From Streptomyces niger (GTDB taxonomy: Bacteria; Actinomycetota; Actinomycetes; Streptomycetales; Streptomycetaceae), in contig NZ_JOFQ01000001.1 in the NCBI RefSeq assembly GCF_000718305.1, positions 806,001 through 870,000 of the forward strand: 64,000 nt of DNA, in the 5' to 3' direction. The number at the start of each line of letters is the position of its first letter. Position 1 is the stretch's first letter. Positions 1 through 8,088 of this stretch are shown here, one piece after another. The position numbers and the translations under genes were made by a program. Below the pieces are notes generated by a model, which was not told the origin of the DNA, searched no databases, and worked only from the letters and a program-made list of their open reading frames with translations.

Positions 1-934
1 ACCAGTCGGGCTGCGCCCCGGTGGACGTCTGGTCGGGCCGGTAGGGGCCGTACACCCAGACCGGGTTGATCTGCGCCAGCCCGCCGAGGGCCGCGATCAC
101 CCCGAAGACCATCAGGGCCAGTCCGCCCGAGGTGGCCGCGAAGCGGGGGAAGAGCGGCTTGCCGACCACATTGCGGTTGGTGCGTCCCGGGGCCGCCCAC
201 TGGGTGTGCTTGAGGTGGAAGACCAGGATCAGGTGGACGGTGACCAGCGCCAGGATGAGGCCGGGCAGCAGCAGGATGTGCCCGGCGTACAGCCGGGAGA
301 TGAAGTCGTGGCCGGGGAACTCCGCACCGAACGCGAACATGCTGAGGTAGGAGCCGACCAGCGGGACGGACATCATGATGCCCTGGGCGATCCGCAGGCC
401 GGTGCCCGACAGCAGGTCGTCCGGGAGCGAATACCCGGCGAACCCCTCCGCCAGCGCCAGCAGGAAGAGTGTCACTCCGATCAGCCAGTTCACCTCGCGG
501 GGCTTGCGGAACGCCCCGGTGAAGAAGATCCGCAGCAGGTGGACGCCGATCGCCGCGAGGAAGACCAGCGCGGCCCAGTGGTGCATCTGCCGGATCAGCA
601 GGCCGCCGCGGACGTCGAAGCTGATGCGCAGGGTGGAGTCGAACGCCTCGGACACGCGGACCCCGGACAGCGGGGTGTACGCGCCGTGGTACGGCACCTC
701 GCGCATGCCCGGCTCGAAGAAGAGGGTCAGGTAGACGCCCGTCAGGATCAGCACGACGAGGCTGTAGAGGGCCAGTTCGCCGAGGAGGAACGACCAGTGG
801 TCGGGGAACGGCTTGCGTAGCAGGCCGGCCCCCTCGGAGACCGGCAACCGGGCGTCCAGCGCCGTCACGGCGCGCTCCCCGGCCCCGCCGCCTGATCGTC
901 CCGCTCCCCGTACTGCTCCCGGGTCTTCCGCCAT
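1..934 (-). CDS. qcrB: Cytochrome b subunit of a cytochrome bc1-type complex (QcrB-like), 3' end outside window
   Basis: Reading leftward from an ATG at 934 (AGGGA about 9 nt upstream) the frame stays open to the window edge, giving 311 codons. An actinobacterial cytochrome b is recognisable: a first membrane helix near residues 50-75, the RQMHHWAA helix with haem-ligand histidines and a second His about 14 residues on, GYSLPDDLLSGTG, the YAGHILLLPG helix, then VHLILVFHLKHTQW. The family transfers electrons from menaquinol to the Rieske protein and cytochrome c in the membrane. A GTG at 868 is an alternative start. No qcrA or qcrC gene lies on the visible side; the upstream neighbour is a LacI regulator. 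The sequence is diverged from what I recall of the main Streptomyces QcrB, so this may be an accessory paralogue. The family is clear; the missing 3' part cannot be judged. Confidence 0.85.
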   Translation of the reverse strand, partial: MAEDPGAVRGAGRSGGGAGERAVTALDARLPVSEGAGLLRKPFPDHWSFLLGELALYSLVVLILTGVYLTLFFEPGMREVPYHGAYTPLSGVRVSEAFDSTLRISFDVRGGLLIRQMHHWAALVFLAAIGVHLLRIFFTGAFRKPREVNWLIGVTLFLLALAEGFAGYSLPDDLLSGTGLRIAQGIMMSVPLVGSYLSMFAFGAEFPGHDFISRLYAGHILLLPGLILALVTVHLILVFHLKHTQWAAPGRTNRNVVGKPLFPRFAATSGGLALMVFGVIAALGGLAQINPVWVYGPYRPDQTSTGAQPDW

Positions 935-990
935 GTCCGGGTGTCCCTTCGCCGTCCGCACGTACGCGGCACACGCGTTGCCCGCACGCC

Positions 991-1006
991 GCGCGGCAAA
1001 CCGCGC
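991..1006. terminator. GC-rich hairpin between the LacI gene and the cytochrome b gene
   Basis: A 6-bp perfect stem GCGCGG / CCGCGC closes over a 4-nt loop. It lies 18 bp beyond the LacI stop and upstream of the cytochrome b start, both on the minus strand. It may be a weak terminator for lacI. There is no clear U-tract, so the role is inferred. Confidence 0.3.
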
Positions 1007-1023
1007 GTTTCCGGCGGGCCTGC

Positions 1024-2040
1024 TCAGCGGGGTGCCGGACGCCCCAGCGTGCTCTCCCGCTCGATCAGCCGGTAGTCCGCCCATACGCGGCGGGGCGCGG
1101 CGGCCTCGCCGCTGACCCGGGCCAGGACCGACTCCACCGCCAGCCGGGCGATGGCCCCCTTGTCCGGGGAGACGGAGGTGAGGGTGACGGTGCCGAACCG
1201 GCCCTCCTCGACGTCGTCGAAGCCCACCACGGCGACGTCCTCGGGCACCCGCAGGCCGCGCTCGGACAGGGCACGCATCGCGCCGATCGCCACCGGGTCG
1301 TTGTAGGCGAAGACGGCGTCCGGGCGCCGCCCGGTCTCCAGGATGCGGTGCATGGCCGCGGCGCCGTCCGCGTGGCCCCAGCCGTCGGTGGTGGCGACCA
1401 GACCGTCGTCGCAGGACAGGCCGGCGGCGGACAGCTCCTCGCGCCAGCCCCGTACGCGGAGTTCGGCCGGCCGGCTGTTGCCGCGGCGGGCGCCGATGAA
1501 GGCCACCTCGCGCCGCCCCAGCCCGGTCAGGTGGCGGACGGCGAGCCGGGCGGCGGCCACGTTGTCGATGGCGATGTGGTCGTACGGCAGGTCGTAGTGG
1601 CGCTCGCCGAGGAGGACGAGCGGGACGTTCTCGGTCCGGTCGCTGAGGTCCTCGGCCTCCAGCTCGATGGGGCTGAGGATCAGACCGTCGATCACCCGGG
1701 CCCGGAACCCCTGACTGACCAGGACTTCTTGAGCGCGCCGGCCGCCGGTGTGGTCCAGCAGCACGATGTAGTCGTGCTCGGCCGCGGCGTCGATGACCGC
1801 GGCGGCGAGCTCGGCGAAGTAGGGGTTGCCCAGTTCGGGCAGGGCGAGAGCGATCATGCCCGTCCGGCCCTTGCGCAGGTGCCGCGCGGTCAGGTTGGGC
1901 CGGTAACCCAGCTCGTCGATGGCCCGCTGCACCCGGTCGCGCATCTCGGGCGTCACGTGCTGGTAGTTGTTCACCACGTTGGAGACGGTCTTGATCGACA
2001 CGCCCGCATGCGCGGCGACGTCCTTGAGGCTGACCCGCAC
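1024..2040 (-). CDS. LacI-family transcriptional regulator
   Basis: 338 aa. An N-terminal LacI helix-turn-helix (about residues 3-25, VSLKDVAAHAGVSIKTVSNVVNN) is followed by the hinge region (ELGYRPNLTARHLRKGRTG) and a periplasmic-binding-protein-like sensor domain (about residues 60-330) with the family signature VPEDVAVVGFDDVEEG. A GTG at 2040 is preferred because GGAAGGA sits 5-6 nt upstream; a TTG 27 nt further out has no such site. Such proteins usually repress sugar-use genes until an inducer binds. The gene lies next to the GH2/GH92 pair, whose shared promoter region has LacI-like palindromes (see 4837-5060), so it probably controls them. The inducer is not readable from sequence. Confidence 0.9.
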   Translation of the reverse strand: MRVSLKDVAAHAGVSIKTVSNVVNNYQHVTPEMRDRVQRAIDELGYRPNLTARHLRKGRTGMIALALPELGNPYFAELAAAVIDAAAEHDYIVLLDHTGGRRAQEVLVSQGFRARVIDGLILSPIELEAEDLSDRTENVPLVLLGERHYDLPYDHIAIDNVAAARLAVRHLTGLGRREVAFIGARRGNSRPAELRVRGWREELSAAGLSCDDGLVATTDGWGHADGAAAMHRILETGRRPDAVFAYNDPVAIGAMRALSERGLRVPEDVAVVGFDDVEEGRFGTVTLTSVSPDKGAIARLAVESVLARVSGEAAAPRRVWADYRLIERESTLGRPAPR

Positions 2041-2171
2041 GACTTTCCTTCCGGCGACAGGTGGCAAGAGAGGACCGACCGCGGCCCGGTCCCCGGGCCG
2101 CCCCCCGATTCTGCTGTACGGGGGACGGGCCGGAGTACCGTGGGCCGCGGCCGGCCGGTGGTGCCGACGGG

Positions 2172-4781
2172 TCAGGACGCCGAGCAGCCCGCCGGGACGG
2201 CCTGCGACGCGTCGTGGATCAGCGCCTCGTGGGCCGCCTTCAGCCGCTTCACGTCGGGCTTGACGACCTTGCGGTCGTACGTCAGCAGGCCGTTGAGCTC
2301 GCCCTCGACGTCCGAAATCTGCGTGTAGACGGCGCCGTTCCCGCCCTTGCAGGCGAGCTGGTGCACCTCACCGAGCTTGGTCAGGTAGTCGTCGGTGTAG
2401 GTCGTGGGGTCGACGTCCACGTAGGACTGCTGGACCGACCAGGCGTGGCCCGGCACCGCGAGTCCGAGGCCGCCGTACTCGCCGGCGACCAGGGCGCGTT
2501 CGCCGTCCGGGTGCGGCGGCAGGGCCGGGCTCGGGTAGCCGTGCTCGTCCATGATGTCGCCGGCGTTGCCGTCGGCACCGAGGTTGAGGCCTGACTGGTT
2601 GTTCACCAGGCGCGTCGGGTCCCAGGCCTTGGCCTGCTCGGCGACGCGGCCGATGTCGTACTGGCCCCAGCCCTCGTTGAAGGTGACCCACATGACGACC
2701 GACGGGCTGCTGACGTGCTCGTCGATCATCTCCTTCATCTCCCGCTCGTACTCGGCGCGGGAGGCGGCGCTCGGGTTCACGCCCGCGGTCATGGCGGGCA
2801 TGTCCTGCCAGACCATCAGGCCCAGCTTGTCAGCCCAGTAGAACCAGCGGTCGGGCTCGACCTTGATGTGCTTGCGGACCGCGTTGAAGCCCATCGCCTT
2901 GTGCATCTTCAGGTCGTACGCGAGGGCCTCGTCGGTGGGCGCGGTGTGCAGGCCGTCGGGCCAGAAGCCCTGGTCGAGCGTGGCCATCATGAAGGTGGGC
3001 TTGCCGTTGAGCACCGTGCGCGGCGTGCCGTTGATCTTCTCCACGGCGATGGAGCGCATGCCGAAGTAGCTGCCGACCCGGTCGGCCCCCACCTTGACCT
3101 CGAGGTCGTAGAGGAACGGGTCGTCCGGCGACCACAGGTGCGGCTTGGCGATCTTCAGCTTCAGCGGGGTGCCCGTCCGGCCGCTGACCTCGGCGACCTT
3201 CTTCTTCCCCGCGTACGCGGTGGCCGTGACCGGCACTCCGGCGCGCACGCCGCGCGGTTCGACGGTGACCTGCTTGTTCGCGACGTCCGGGGTGAGCTTC
3301 AGGGAGTCCGCGTGGTCGGCCGCGACCGGCTCCATCCACACCGTCTGCCAGATGCCGGAGGACGGGGTGTACCAGATGCCGCTGGGGTCCAGCCGCTGCT
3401 TGCCGACCGGCGGGTTCTCGCCGTCCTTGGCGTCGGTCGGGTCGTAGACGCCGACGATCAGCTCCTGGGTACGCCCTGGCTTCAGCGCGTCGGTGACGTC
3501 GGCGCTGAACTTGTCGTAACCGCCCTTGTGCGCGGCGACCTTCCTGCCGTTGACGTACACCTCGGACTGCCAGTCGACGGCGCCGAAGTTCAGCCGCAGC
3601 CGCTTGCCGTCGCCGACCTTCCAGTCCCGGGGGACGGTGAAGGTGCGGCGGTACCACATGCGGTCCTCGTGGCGTTCGATGCCGGAGAGCTGGGACTCGA
3701 CCGGGTAGGGCACGAGGATCTTCTCGTCGAGGTTCTTGCCGACCGGGGGCTGCTCGCCGGCCTCGGCGCCCTGGAACTGCCACCGTCCGTTGAGGTTCTG
3801 CCACTTGTCGCGGGTGAGCTGCGGGCGCGGGTACTCGGGCAGGGCGTTGTGCGGGCCCACCTCGTCGGCCCACTTGGTGCGCAGCTCGTACTCGGAGTGG
3901 TTCGGGCCGCTCGCCCAGAACGCGTCGACGGTCTTGCCGTCCTTGCCGCTCAGGCCGCCCTCGCCGTCGTAGCGGACGTCGGCGAGGCCGCGCGCGCCGC
4001 CGCCCTTCTTGCCGACGACCGGCTCCTTGAGGCCGACCAGCAGGGCCGTGGGGTCGGCCGGGTCGGGCTTCGCCTTGCCCAGCGGCCATTCGGCGCCGCC
4101 GATGACGGCCCGCAGGTGGTCGGCGAGGCCGGCCGGGGGCGCGGCGAGGGGCTGCGCGAAGTCGAGGCGGAGCGTGCGGCCGTCCTTCAGGACGTCGGCG
4201 GCGAGCGCACCGTTGTACGCGTAACCGTCCGGCAGGCGGAACGCCGAGGAGGGGATCGCCTCCTTGGCCTGGCCGGGCTCGGTCCACCGCAGGTGGAGGT
4301 TGGACCCGCCGTAGTGCTCGAAGTACTCGACCTTGATGTCGTAGGCCTTGCCCGCGGTCAGCTCGACCGGCTGGGAGGTCTGCTCCTTGTCCCAGTCGTC
4401 GATCCAGTGGTCGATGGCGAGCTTGCCGTCCACCCACAGCCGGAAGCCGTTGTCGCCGGTGACCGAGAAGGTGGTGGGGCCGGACTTCTCGGGGACGACC
4501 TTGCCGGTCCACCGGATGCTGACGTCGTCGGACTGTCCGGTGGCGGACTGGAGCCGGGGCTCCAGGTTGTCGAAGTCGATGGCCTGGTCGAAGCCGGTGG
4601 CCTTGAGCTCGTGGAAGTCGAAGGCGCCGGGCGCCGACTGGGTGTAGTACTCGCCCTTGAGGCCGTGGGGTTCGGCCGGGTCTCCGGCGGCCGACGCGGA
4701 CGGGACCGCGGCGAGACCGGTGACGCCGAGGGCCGCCGTGAGCAGTAACGCCAGCTGTCTGACCGGGCGTCTGGTGCGCAT
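2172..4781 (-). CDS. Secreted glycoside hydrolase family 2 protein with N-terminal PA14 domain
   Basis: 869 aa. The start is the ATG at 4781 with GGAGG just upstream; the frame runs 31 codons further back without a good ribosome site. Residues 1-31 are a Sec signal peptide ending ASA. A PA14 carbohydrate-binding-type domain follows (about 37-170; SIRWTGKVVP, GDNGFRLWVDGK). The rest is GH2: a sugar-binding jelly roll, an immunoglobulin-like domain and a TIM barrel with the acid/base motif FNEGWGQ and the likely nucleophile in GEYGGLG. Exo-acting beta-galactosidase, beta-glucuronidase or beta-mannosidase activities occur in GH2; specificity cannot be assigned. It is divergent from the GH92 gene, and palindromes between them suggest joint LacI control. 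A role on plant or fungal glycans outside the cell is inferred. Confidence 0.88.
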   Translation of the reverse strand: MRTRRPVRQLALLLTAALGVTGLAAVPSASAAGDPAEPHGLKGEYYTQSAPGAFDFHELKATGFDQAIDFDNLEPRLQSATGQSDDVSIRWTGKVVPEKSGPTTFSVTGDNGFRLWVDGKLAIDHWIDDWDKEQTSQPVELTAGKAYDIKVEYFEHYGGSNLHLRWTEPGQAKEAIPSSAFRLPDGYAYNGALAADVLKDGRTLRLDFAQPLAAPPAGLADHLRAVIGGAEWPLGKAKPDPADPTALLVGLKEPVVGKKGGGARGLADVRYDGEGGLSGKDGKTVDAFWASGPNHSEYELRTKWADEVGPHNALPEYPRPQLTRDKWQNLNGRWQFQGAEAGEQPPVGKNLDEKILVPYPVESQLSGIERHEDRMWYRRTFTVPRDWKVGDGKRLRLNFGAVDWQSEVYVNGRKVAAHKGGYDKFSADVTDALKPGRTQELIVGVYDPTDAKDGENPPVGKQRLDPSGIWYTPSSGIWQTVWMEPVAADHADSLKLTPDVANKQVTVEPRGVRAGVPVTATAYAGKKKVAEVSGRTGTPLKLKIAKPHLWSPDDPFLYDLEVKVGADRVGSYFGMRSIAVEKINGTPRTVLNGKPTFMMATLDQGFWPDGLHTAPTDEALAYDLKMHKAMGFNAVRKHIKVEPDRWFYWADKLGLMVWQDMPAMTAGVNPSAASRAEYEREMKEMIDEHVSSPSVVMWVTFNEGWGQYDIGRVAEQAKAWDPTRLVNNQSGLNLGADGNAGDIMDEHGYPSPALPPHPDGERALVAGEYGGLGLAVPGHAWSVQQSYVDVDPTTYTDDYLTKLGEVHQLACKGGNGAVYTQISDVEGELNGLLTYDRKVVKPDVKRLKAAHEALIHDASQAVPAGCSAS

Positions 4782-4836
4782 GGTTCCTCCTTTGCCGAGA
4801 AAACCGAGAAAGCCGAGCAGCTCGACACCGAGCTTG

Positions 4837-4848
4837 TACAACGTTGAA
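4837..4848. promoter_or_regulatory. LacI-type operator-like palindrome upstream of GH2
   Basis: Contains the perfect 8-bp palindrome CAACGTTG (4839-4846), about 55 bp upstream of the GH2 start. The core matches the two sites near the GH92 start. It is probably bound by the LacI regulator encoded at 1024-2040. Confidence 0.55.
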
Positions 4849-5004
4849 AGAGAGGGCCGTCGGAATGACAGCACAGCCTCGTACGGGGTGTCCAGAGTGG
4901 TGACCGCGCAACGGTCCGTGACGGCCGACGGGTTGAAAGCGCCTCACATGCGGCCCCTGGGTGCCCGGCCGGGTGAGACACGAGCGCGGGCGGGGTGCGC
5001 GGTA

Positions 5005-5010
5005 TTGACA
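5005..5010 (+). promoter_or_regulatory. Possible -35 element (TTGACA) for the GH92 gene
   Basis: A consensus TTGACA stands about 75 bp before the GH92 start and just upstream of two LacI-type operator-like sites, which would place a repressor over the start of transcription. No convincing -10 element is visible at 17-18 bp spacing. Confidence 0.3.
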
Positions 5011-5023
5011 TCGTCGAGGGGTG

Positions 5024-5036
5024 TGACAACGCTGTA
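5024..5036. promoter_or_regulatory. Imperfect LacI-type operator upstream of GH92
   Basis: TGACAACGCTGTA is a one-mismatch version of the palindrome at 5049-5060. The two centres are about 25 bp apart, so two dimers could bind on nearly the same face of the helix. Confidence 0.5.
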
Positions 5037-5048
5037 AAGGCTCTTGCT

Positions 5049-5060
5049 GACAACGTTGTC
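5049..5060. promoter_or_regulatory. Perfect LacI-type operator upstream of GH92
   Basis: GACAACGTTGTC is a perfect 12-bp palindrome with the central CG of LacI-family operators. It ends 22 bp before the GTG start and just before the GH92 ribosome site, a position suited to a repressor. Confidence 0.6.
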
Positions 5061-5082
5061 TGCCCTCGTTCGGAGGCTGCAA

Positions 5083-7455
5083 GTGATACGTCCCCCACGC
5101 GCCCGGCGCCTCGCCGGACCGCTCGTGACGGTGCTCTGCGCAGGACTGCTGGCCGCCACGCCGCCCGCCACCGCGGCACCGCAGGCCCCGCCCGGCGCGA
5201 CCGGGGACCTCACCGGCCTCGTCAACCCGTTCATCGGCACCCGCAACGAGGGCAACACCTTCCCTGGTGCCGCCGTCCCGTTCGGCATGGTCCAGCTCTC
5301 CCCGGACACCGGGCACAGCACGGGCTACGACTGGGACGAGCGCAGCATCCGCGGCTTCTCCGCCGTGCACCTCTCCGGCGTCGGCTGCGGCCTGGGCGGC
5401 GACCTGCCCGTCCTGCCGACGATCGGCGACCTCACCAGCACCGACAACGCCTCGTACGCGGCGCCGTTCAGCCACGACGACGAGAGCGCGAGCCCCGGTT
5501 CGTACCGGGTCGCTCTCGGCGAGGACGGCGGGATCGAGGCCGAGTTGACCGCCACCGCGCACACCGGGAAGCAGCGCTACACCTTCCCCGCCACCGACAA
5601 GGCCAACGTCCTGCTGAACACCGGCCAGGCGCTGCACAAGGTGACCAATAGCAGCGTGCGGATCCTCGACGACCGCACCGTCGCCGCCGCCGTCACCGGC
5701 CAGGGCTTCTGCCAGGACACCAAGCCGTACACGGTCTACACGGTCACCCGCTTCGACCGGCCGTTCGCGTCCGCCGGCACCTGGAGCGGCGACACGGTGA
5801 CCGCCGGCAGCCGGTCCTCCGAGGGCGGCGGCCGGCGCGGCGCGTACGTACGCTTCGACACCCGCGGCGGCGACCGGGACGTCGAGGCCACCACCGCGCT
5901 CTCCTACGTCGACCAGCGGGGTGCCGCGCGCAACCTCGCCGCGGAGGGCGGCCGTTCGTTCGACGCCACCCAGGACGCGGCGCGCCGTGCCTGGCAGGAG
6001 CGGCTGGCCGAGGTGCGGGTGAGCGGCGGCAGCCGGGAGCAGCGACGGGTCTTCTACTCCTCGCTCTACCGGGCGCTGTTGCACCCGAACACCGGCCAGG
6101 ACGTGGACGGCCGCTACACCGGCTGGGACCGGAAGATCCACCGGTCCAGGGGCCACACGTACTACCAGAACTGGTCGCTGTGGGACACCTACCGCACCCA
6201 GGCACAGCTGCTCGCCCTGGTGGCGCCGCGCGAGTCCCGGGACATGGCGCTGTCGCTGCTGGACGTGGACGAGCAGGGCGGGTGGCTGCCCAAGTGGGGT
6301 TACGGCACCGTCGAGACGAACATCATGACCGGCGATCCGGTCACCCCCTTCCTCACCAACGCCTACCGGCAGGGGCTGCTCAAGGGGCACGAGGAGGCGG
6401 CGTACCGGGCGCTGAAGAAGAACGCGGACGGGGTGCCGCCCGCCGATTCGCCGTACTCGGGCCGGATGGGCAACGCGGAGTACCTGAAGAACGGCTTCGT
6501 GCCGTACCAGCCGGACCACGCGAAGAAGCCCGGCGACTCCGACTTCGAGCACGGCGCCTCCGCGACCCTGGAGTACGCGCTCGCCGACGCCGCGCTGGCG
6601 GGGATGGCGAAGGACCTGGGGCACACGGCGGACGCGGCACGGTACGCGAAGCGTGCGCAGCACTACCGCGACGTCTTCGATCCGGACACCGGCTTCTTCC
6701 GGGCCCGCGACGCGGCGGGGACGTTCACCGGGCCCGCCGATCCGGCCAAGAGCGTGGGCTTCCACGAGGGCACGTCCTGGCAGTACATGTGGCTGGTGCC
6801 GCAGGACCTGCCGGGCATGATGTCGCTGACCGGCGGCCGCGACGCGACCGAGCGGCGCCTGGACTCCTTCTTCGCCTACGACCAGCTGCTGAAGGACCCG
6901 GCGAAGACCGCCCGCGAGGTGTGGGTCAACGGCCCGTACGACTACTACAACGCGGACAAGTACAACCCGCAGAACGAGCCCGACCTGATAGCGCCCTACA
7001 CCTACCTGTCCACCGGCACGCCGTGGAAGACCACCGACGTGGTGCACGCGGCGCTCGGCCTCTTCACCGACGGGCCCGACGGCGTCACCGGCAACGACGA
7101 CCTGGGCACCATGTCGTCCTGGATGGTGCTCTCGGCCATCGGTGTGTTCCCGGTCTTCCCCGGGACCGACACCTGGGGCCTGTCCACGCCGGTCTTCGAC
7201 AAGGTGGAGCTGACGCTCGACCGGGCGTACTACCCGCGCGGGCACTTCACGGTGACCGCGGCGGGGACGAGTGGGACGGACCGGTACGTCCGGTCGGCCG
7301 CCCTCGACGGCACCGCCCTGTCGCGCACCTGGCTGACGACGGAGGACATCCGGCGCAACACCACGCTGTCCTTCACGGTCGGCTCGAAGCCGTCCGCCTG
7401 GGGCACGGGCGACGGCGACGCGCCGCCGCCCGCCACCCCCTCGTCGGCTCAGTGA
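5083..7455 (+). CDS. Secreted GH92 alpha-1,2-mannosidase family protein
   Basis: 790 aa from the GTG at 5083 (CGGAGG at ideal spacing); a TTG 39 nt upstream would put the operator inside the gene and is disfavoured. A signal peptide (about residues 1-30, ending ATAA) precedes the GH92 N-terminal beta domain (NPFIGTRNEGNTFPGA, GFSAVHLSGVGC) and an alpha/alpha barrel with the catalytic-region signatures FHEGTSWQY and GNDDLGTMSSW, which carry the presumed acid Glu and base Asp. GH92 enzymes are calcium-dependent exo-alpha-mannosidases, best known on N-glycans and fungal mannans. It is divergent from GH2 and probably under the same LacI control. It overlaps the next, convergent gene by 7 bp. Family assignment is firm; substrate linkage is not. 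Confidence 0.9.
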   Translation: MIRPPRARRLAGPLVTVLCAGLLAATPPATAAPQAPPGATGDLTGLVNPFIGTRNEGNTFPGAAVPFGMVQLSPDTGHSTGYDWDERSIRGFSAVHLSGVGCGLGGDLPVLPTIGDLTSTDNASYAAPFSHDDESASPGSYRVALGEDGGIEAELTATAHTGKQRYTFPATDKANVLLNTGQALHKVTNSSVRILDDRTVAAAVTGQGFCQDTKPYTVYTVTRFDRPFASAGTWSGDTVTAGSRSSEGGGRRGAYVRFDTRGGDRDVEATTALSYVDQRGAARNLAAEGGRSFDATQDAARRAWQERLAEVRVSGGSREQRRVFYSSLYRALLHPNTGQDVDGRYTGWDRKIHRSRGHTYYQNWSLWDTYRTQAQLLALVAPRESRDMALSLLDVDEQGGWLPKWGYGTVETNIMTGDPVTPFLTNAYRQGLLKGHEEAAYRALKKNADGVPPADSPYSGRMGNAEYLKNGFVPYQPDHAKKPGDSDFEHGASATLEYALADAALAGMAKDLGHTADAARYAKRAQHYRDVFDPDTGFFRARDAAGTFTGPADPAKSVGFHEGTSWQYMWLVPQDLPGMMSLTGGRDATERRLDSFFAYDQLLKDPAKTAREVWVNGPYDYYNADKYNPQNEPDLIAPYTYLSTGTPWKTTDVVHAALGLFTDGPDGVTGNDDLGTMSSWMVLSAIGVFPVFPGTDTWGLSTPVFDKVELTLDRAYYPRGHFTVTAAGTSGTDRYVRSAALDGTALSRTWLTTEDIRRNTTLSFTVGSKPSAWGTGDGDAPPPATPSSAQ

Positions 7456-7853
7456 TCGGAGTAGCTGAAGTCACCCACCGTCCAGGCGCCCACGTCCTTG
7501 ATGGCGACGCGGTACATCCCACCCGTTTCGGGGATGCCGACACTGCCCTGCAGGATCCGCGCGAGGTGGAAGTGCAGGTGGGTGGGGGTCGGGACGCCGT
7601 CGGGCGCGGCGCCGTTCGCGGGTCCGGTCCGGTCGGCCGGGCCCTGGGCGTCCGTGCTGAACAGGGCCGCGAAGGGGCCCAGCCGCTCCGACTCCTCCAG
7701 CACCTCGGCCACGCGCTGTCGCCACACCTTTTCCGGAGCCAGCCGGCCGGTGACGACAGCACCTCGGACGACCACGGTGAGGGACATCTGATTGCTCTGC
7801 TCCGACTCCACCCTGGCGGCGATGTCGACGAGCAGCTCATCGGGGATCGACAT
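7449..7853 (-). CDS. Small GvpU-like protein, function uncertain
   Basis: 134 aa, starting at the ATG at 7853 (MSIPDELLVDIA); longer upstream frames are low-complexity Arg/Pro-rich and implausible. The pattern is two short beta-rich blocks: LTVVVRGAVVTGRL near residues 23-36, and THLHFHL followed by IPETGGMYRVAIKDVGAWTVGDF near the C-terminus. This resembles my recollection of the gas-vesicle accessory protein GvpU, but there is no gas vesicle cluster here. A Pro/Gly/Ala linker (about residues 70-90) separates the blocks. There is no signal peptide, and the ribosome site is weak. It converges on GH92 with a short overlap. Function should be treated as unknown. Confidence 0.65.
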   Translation of the reverse strand: MSIPDELLVDIAARVESEQSNQMSLTVVVRGAVVTGRLAPEKVWRQRVAEVLEESERLGPFAALFSTDAQGPADRTGPANGAAPDGVPTPTHLHFHLARILQGSVGIPETGGMYRVAIKDVGAWTVGDFSYSDH

Positions 7854-8088
7854 GTCCAAAGATCTTACTCGGGGTGCCCCCGGGCCGACCCCGGTCGGCC
7901 GGCATTCCGCCGGTCCGGGGACCGCCCCGCGGGCCGGCGGCTGAACCGGGCGGCCACCACACGCATCCTTTGCGGCTTTCCTTCCGTTTGTCCGGCGGGA
8001 ATGTGTGCACTCGTGCGGGGCCGCCTCCGCCCGCCGGGTGGGGCGGCGCGGTCGGTGTGCGGGGCAGCGGGAAGAGGAGCGGTTCACG

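Noticed and set aside
2830..7245. A 1471-codon open frame on the minus strand across GH2 and GH92
   Set aside because: It is Arg/Pro/Gly-rich with no recognisable domain and is antisense to or out of frame with two well-supported enzymes. Long shadow frames are expected at this G+C content.
7449..7853. A gas vesicle gene cluster
   Set aside because: Only one GvpU-like protein is present; no gvpA, gvpF, gvpN or other gas vesicle genes are seen nearby.
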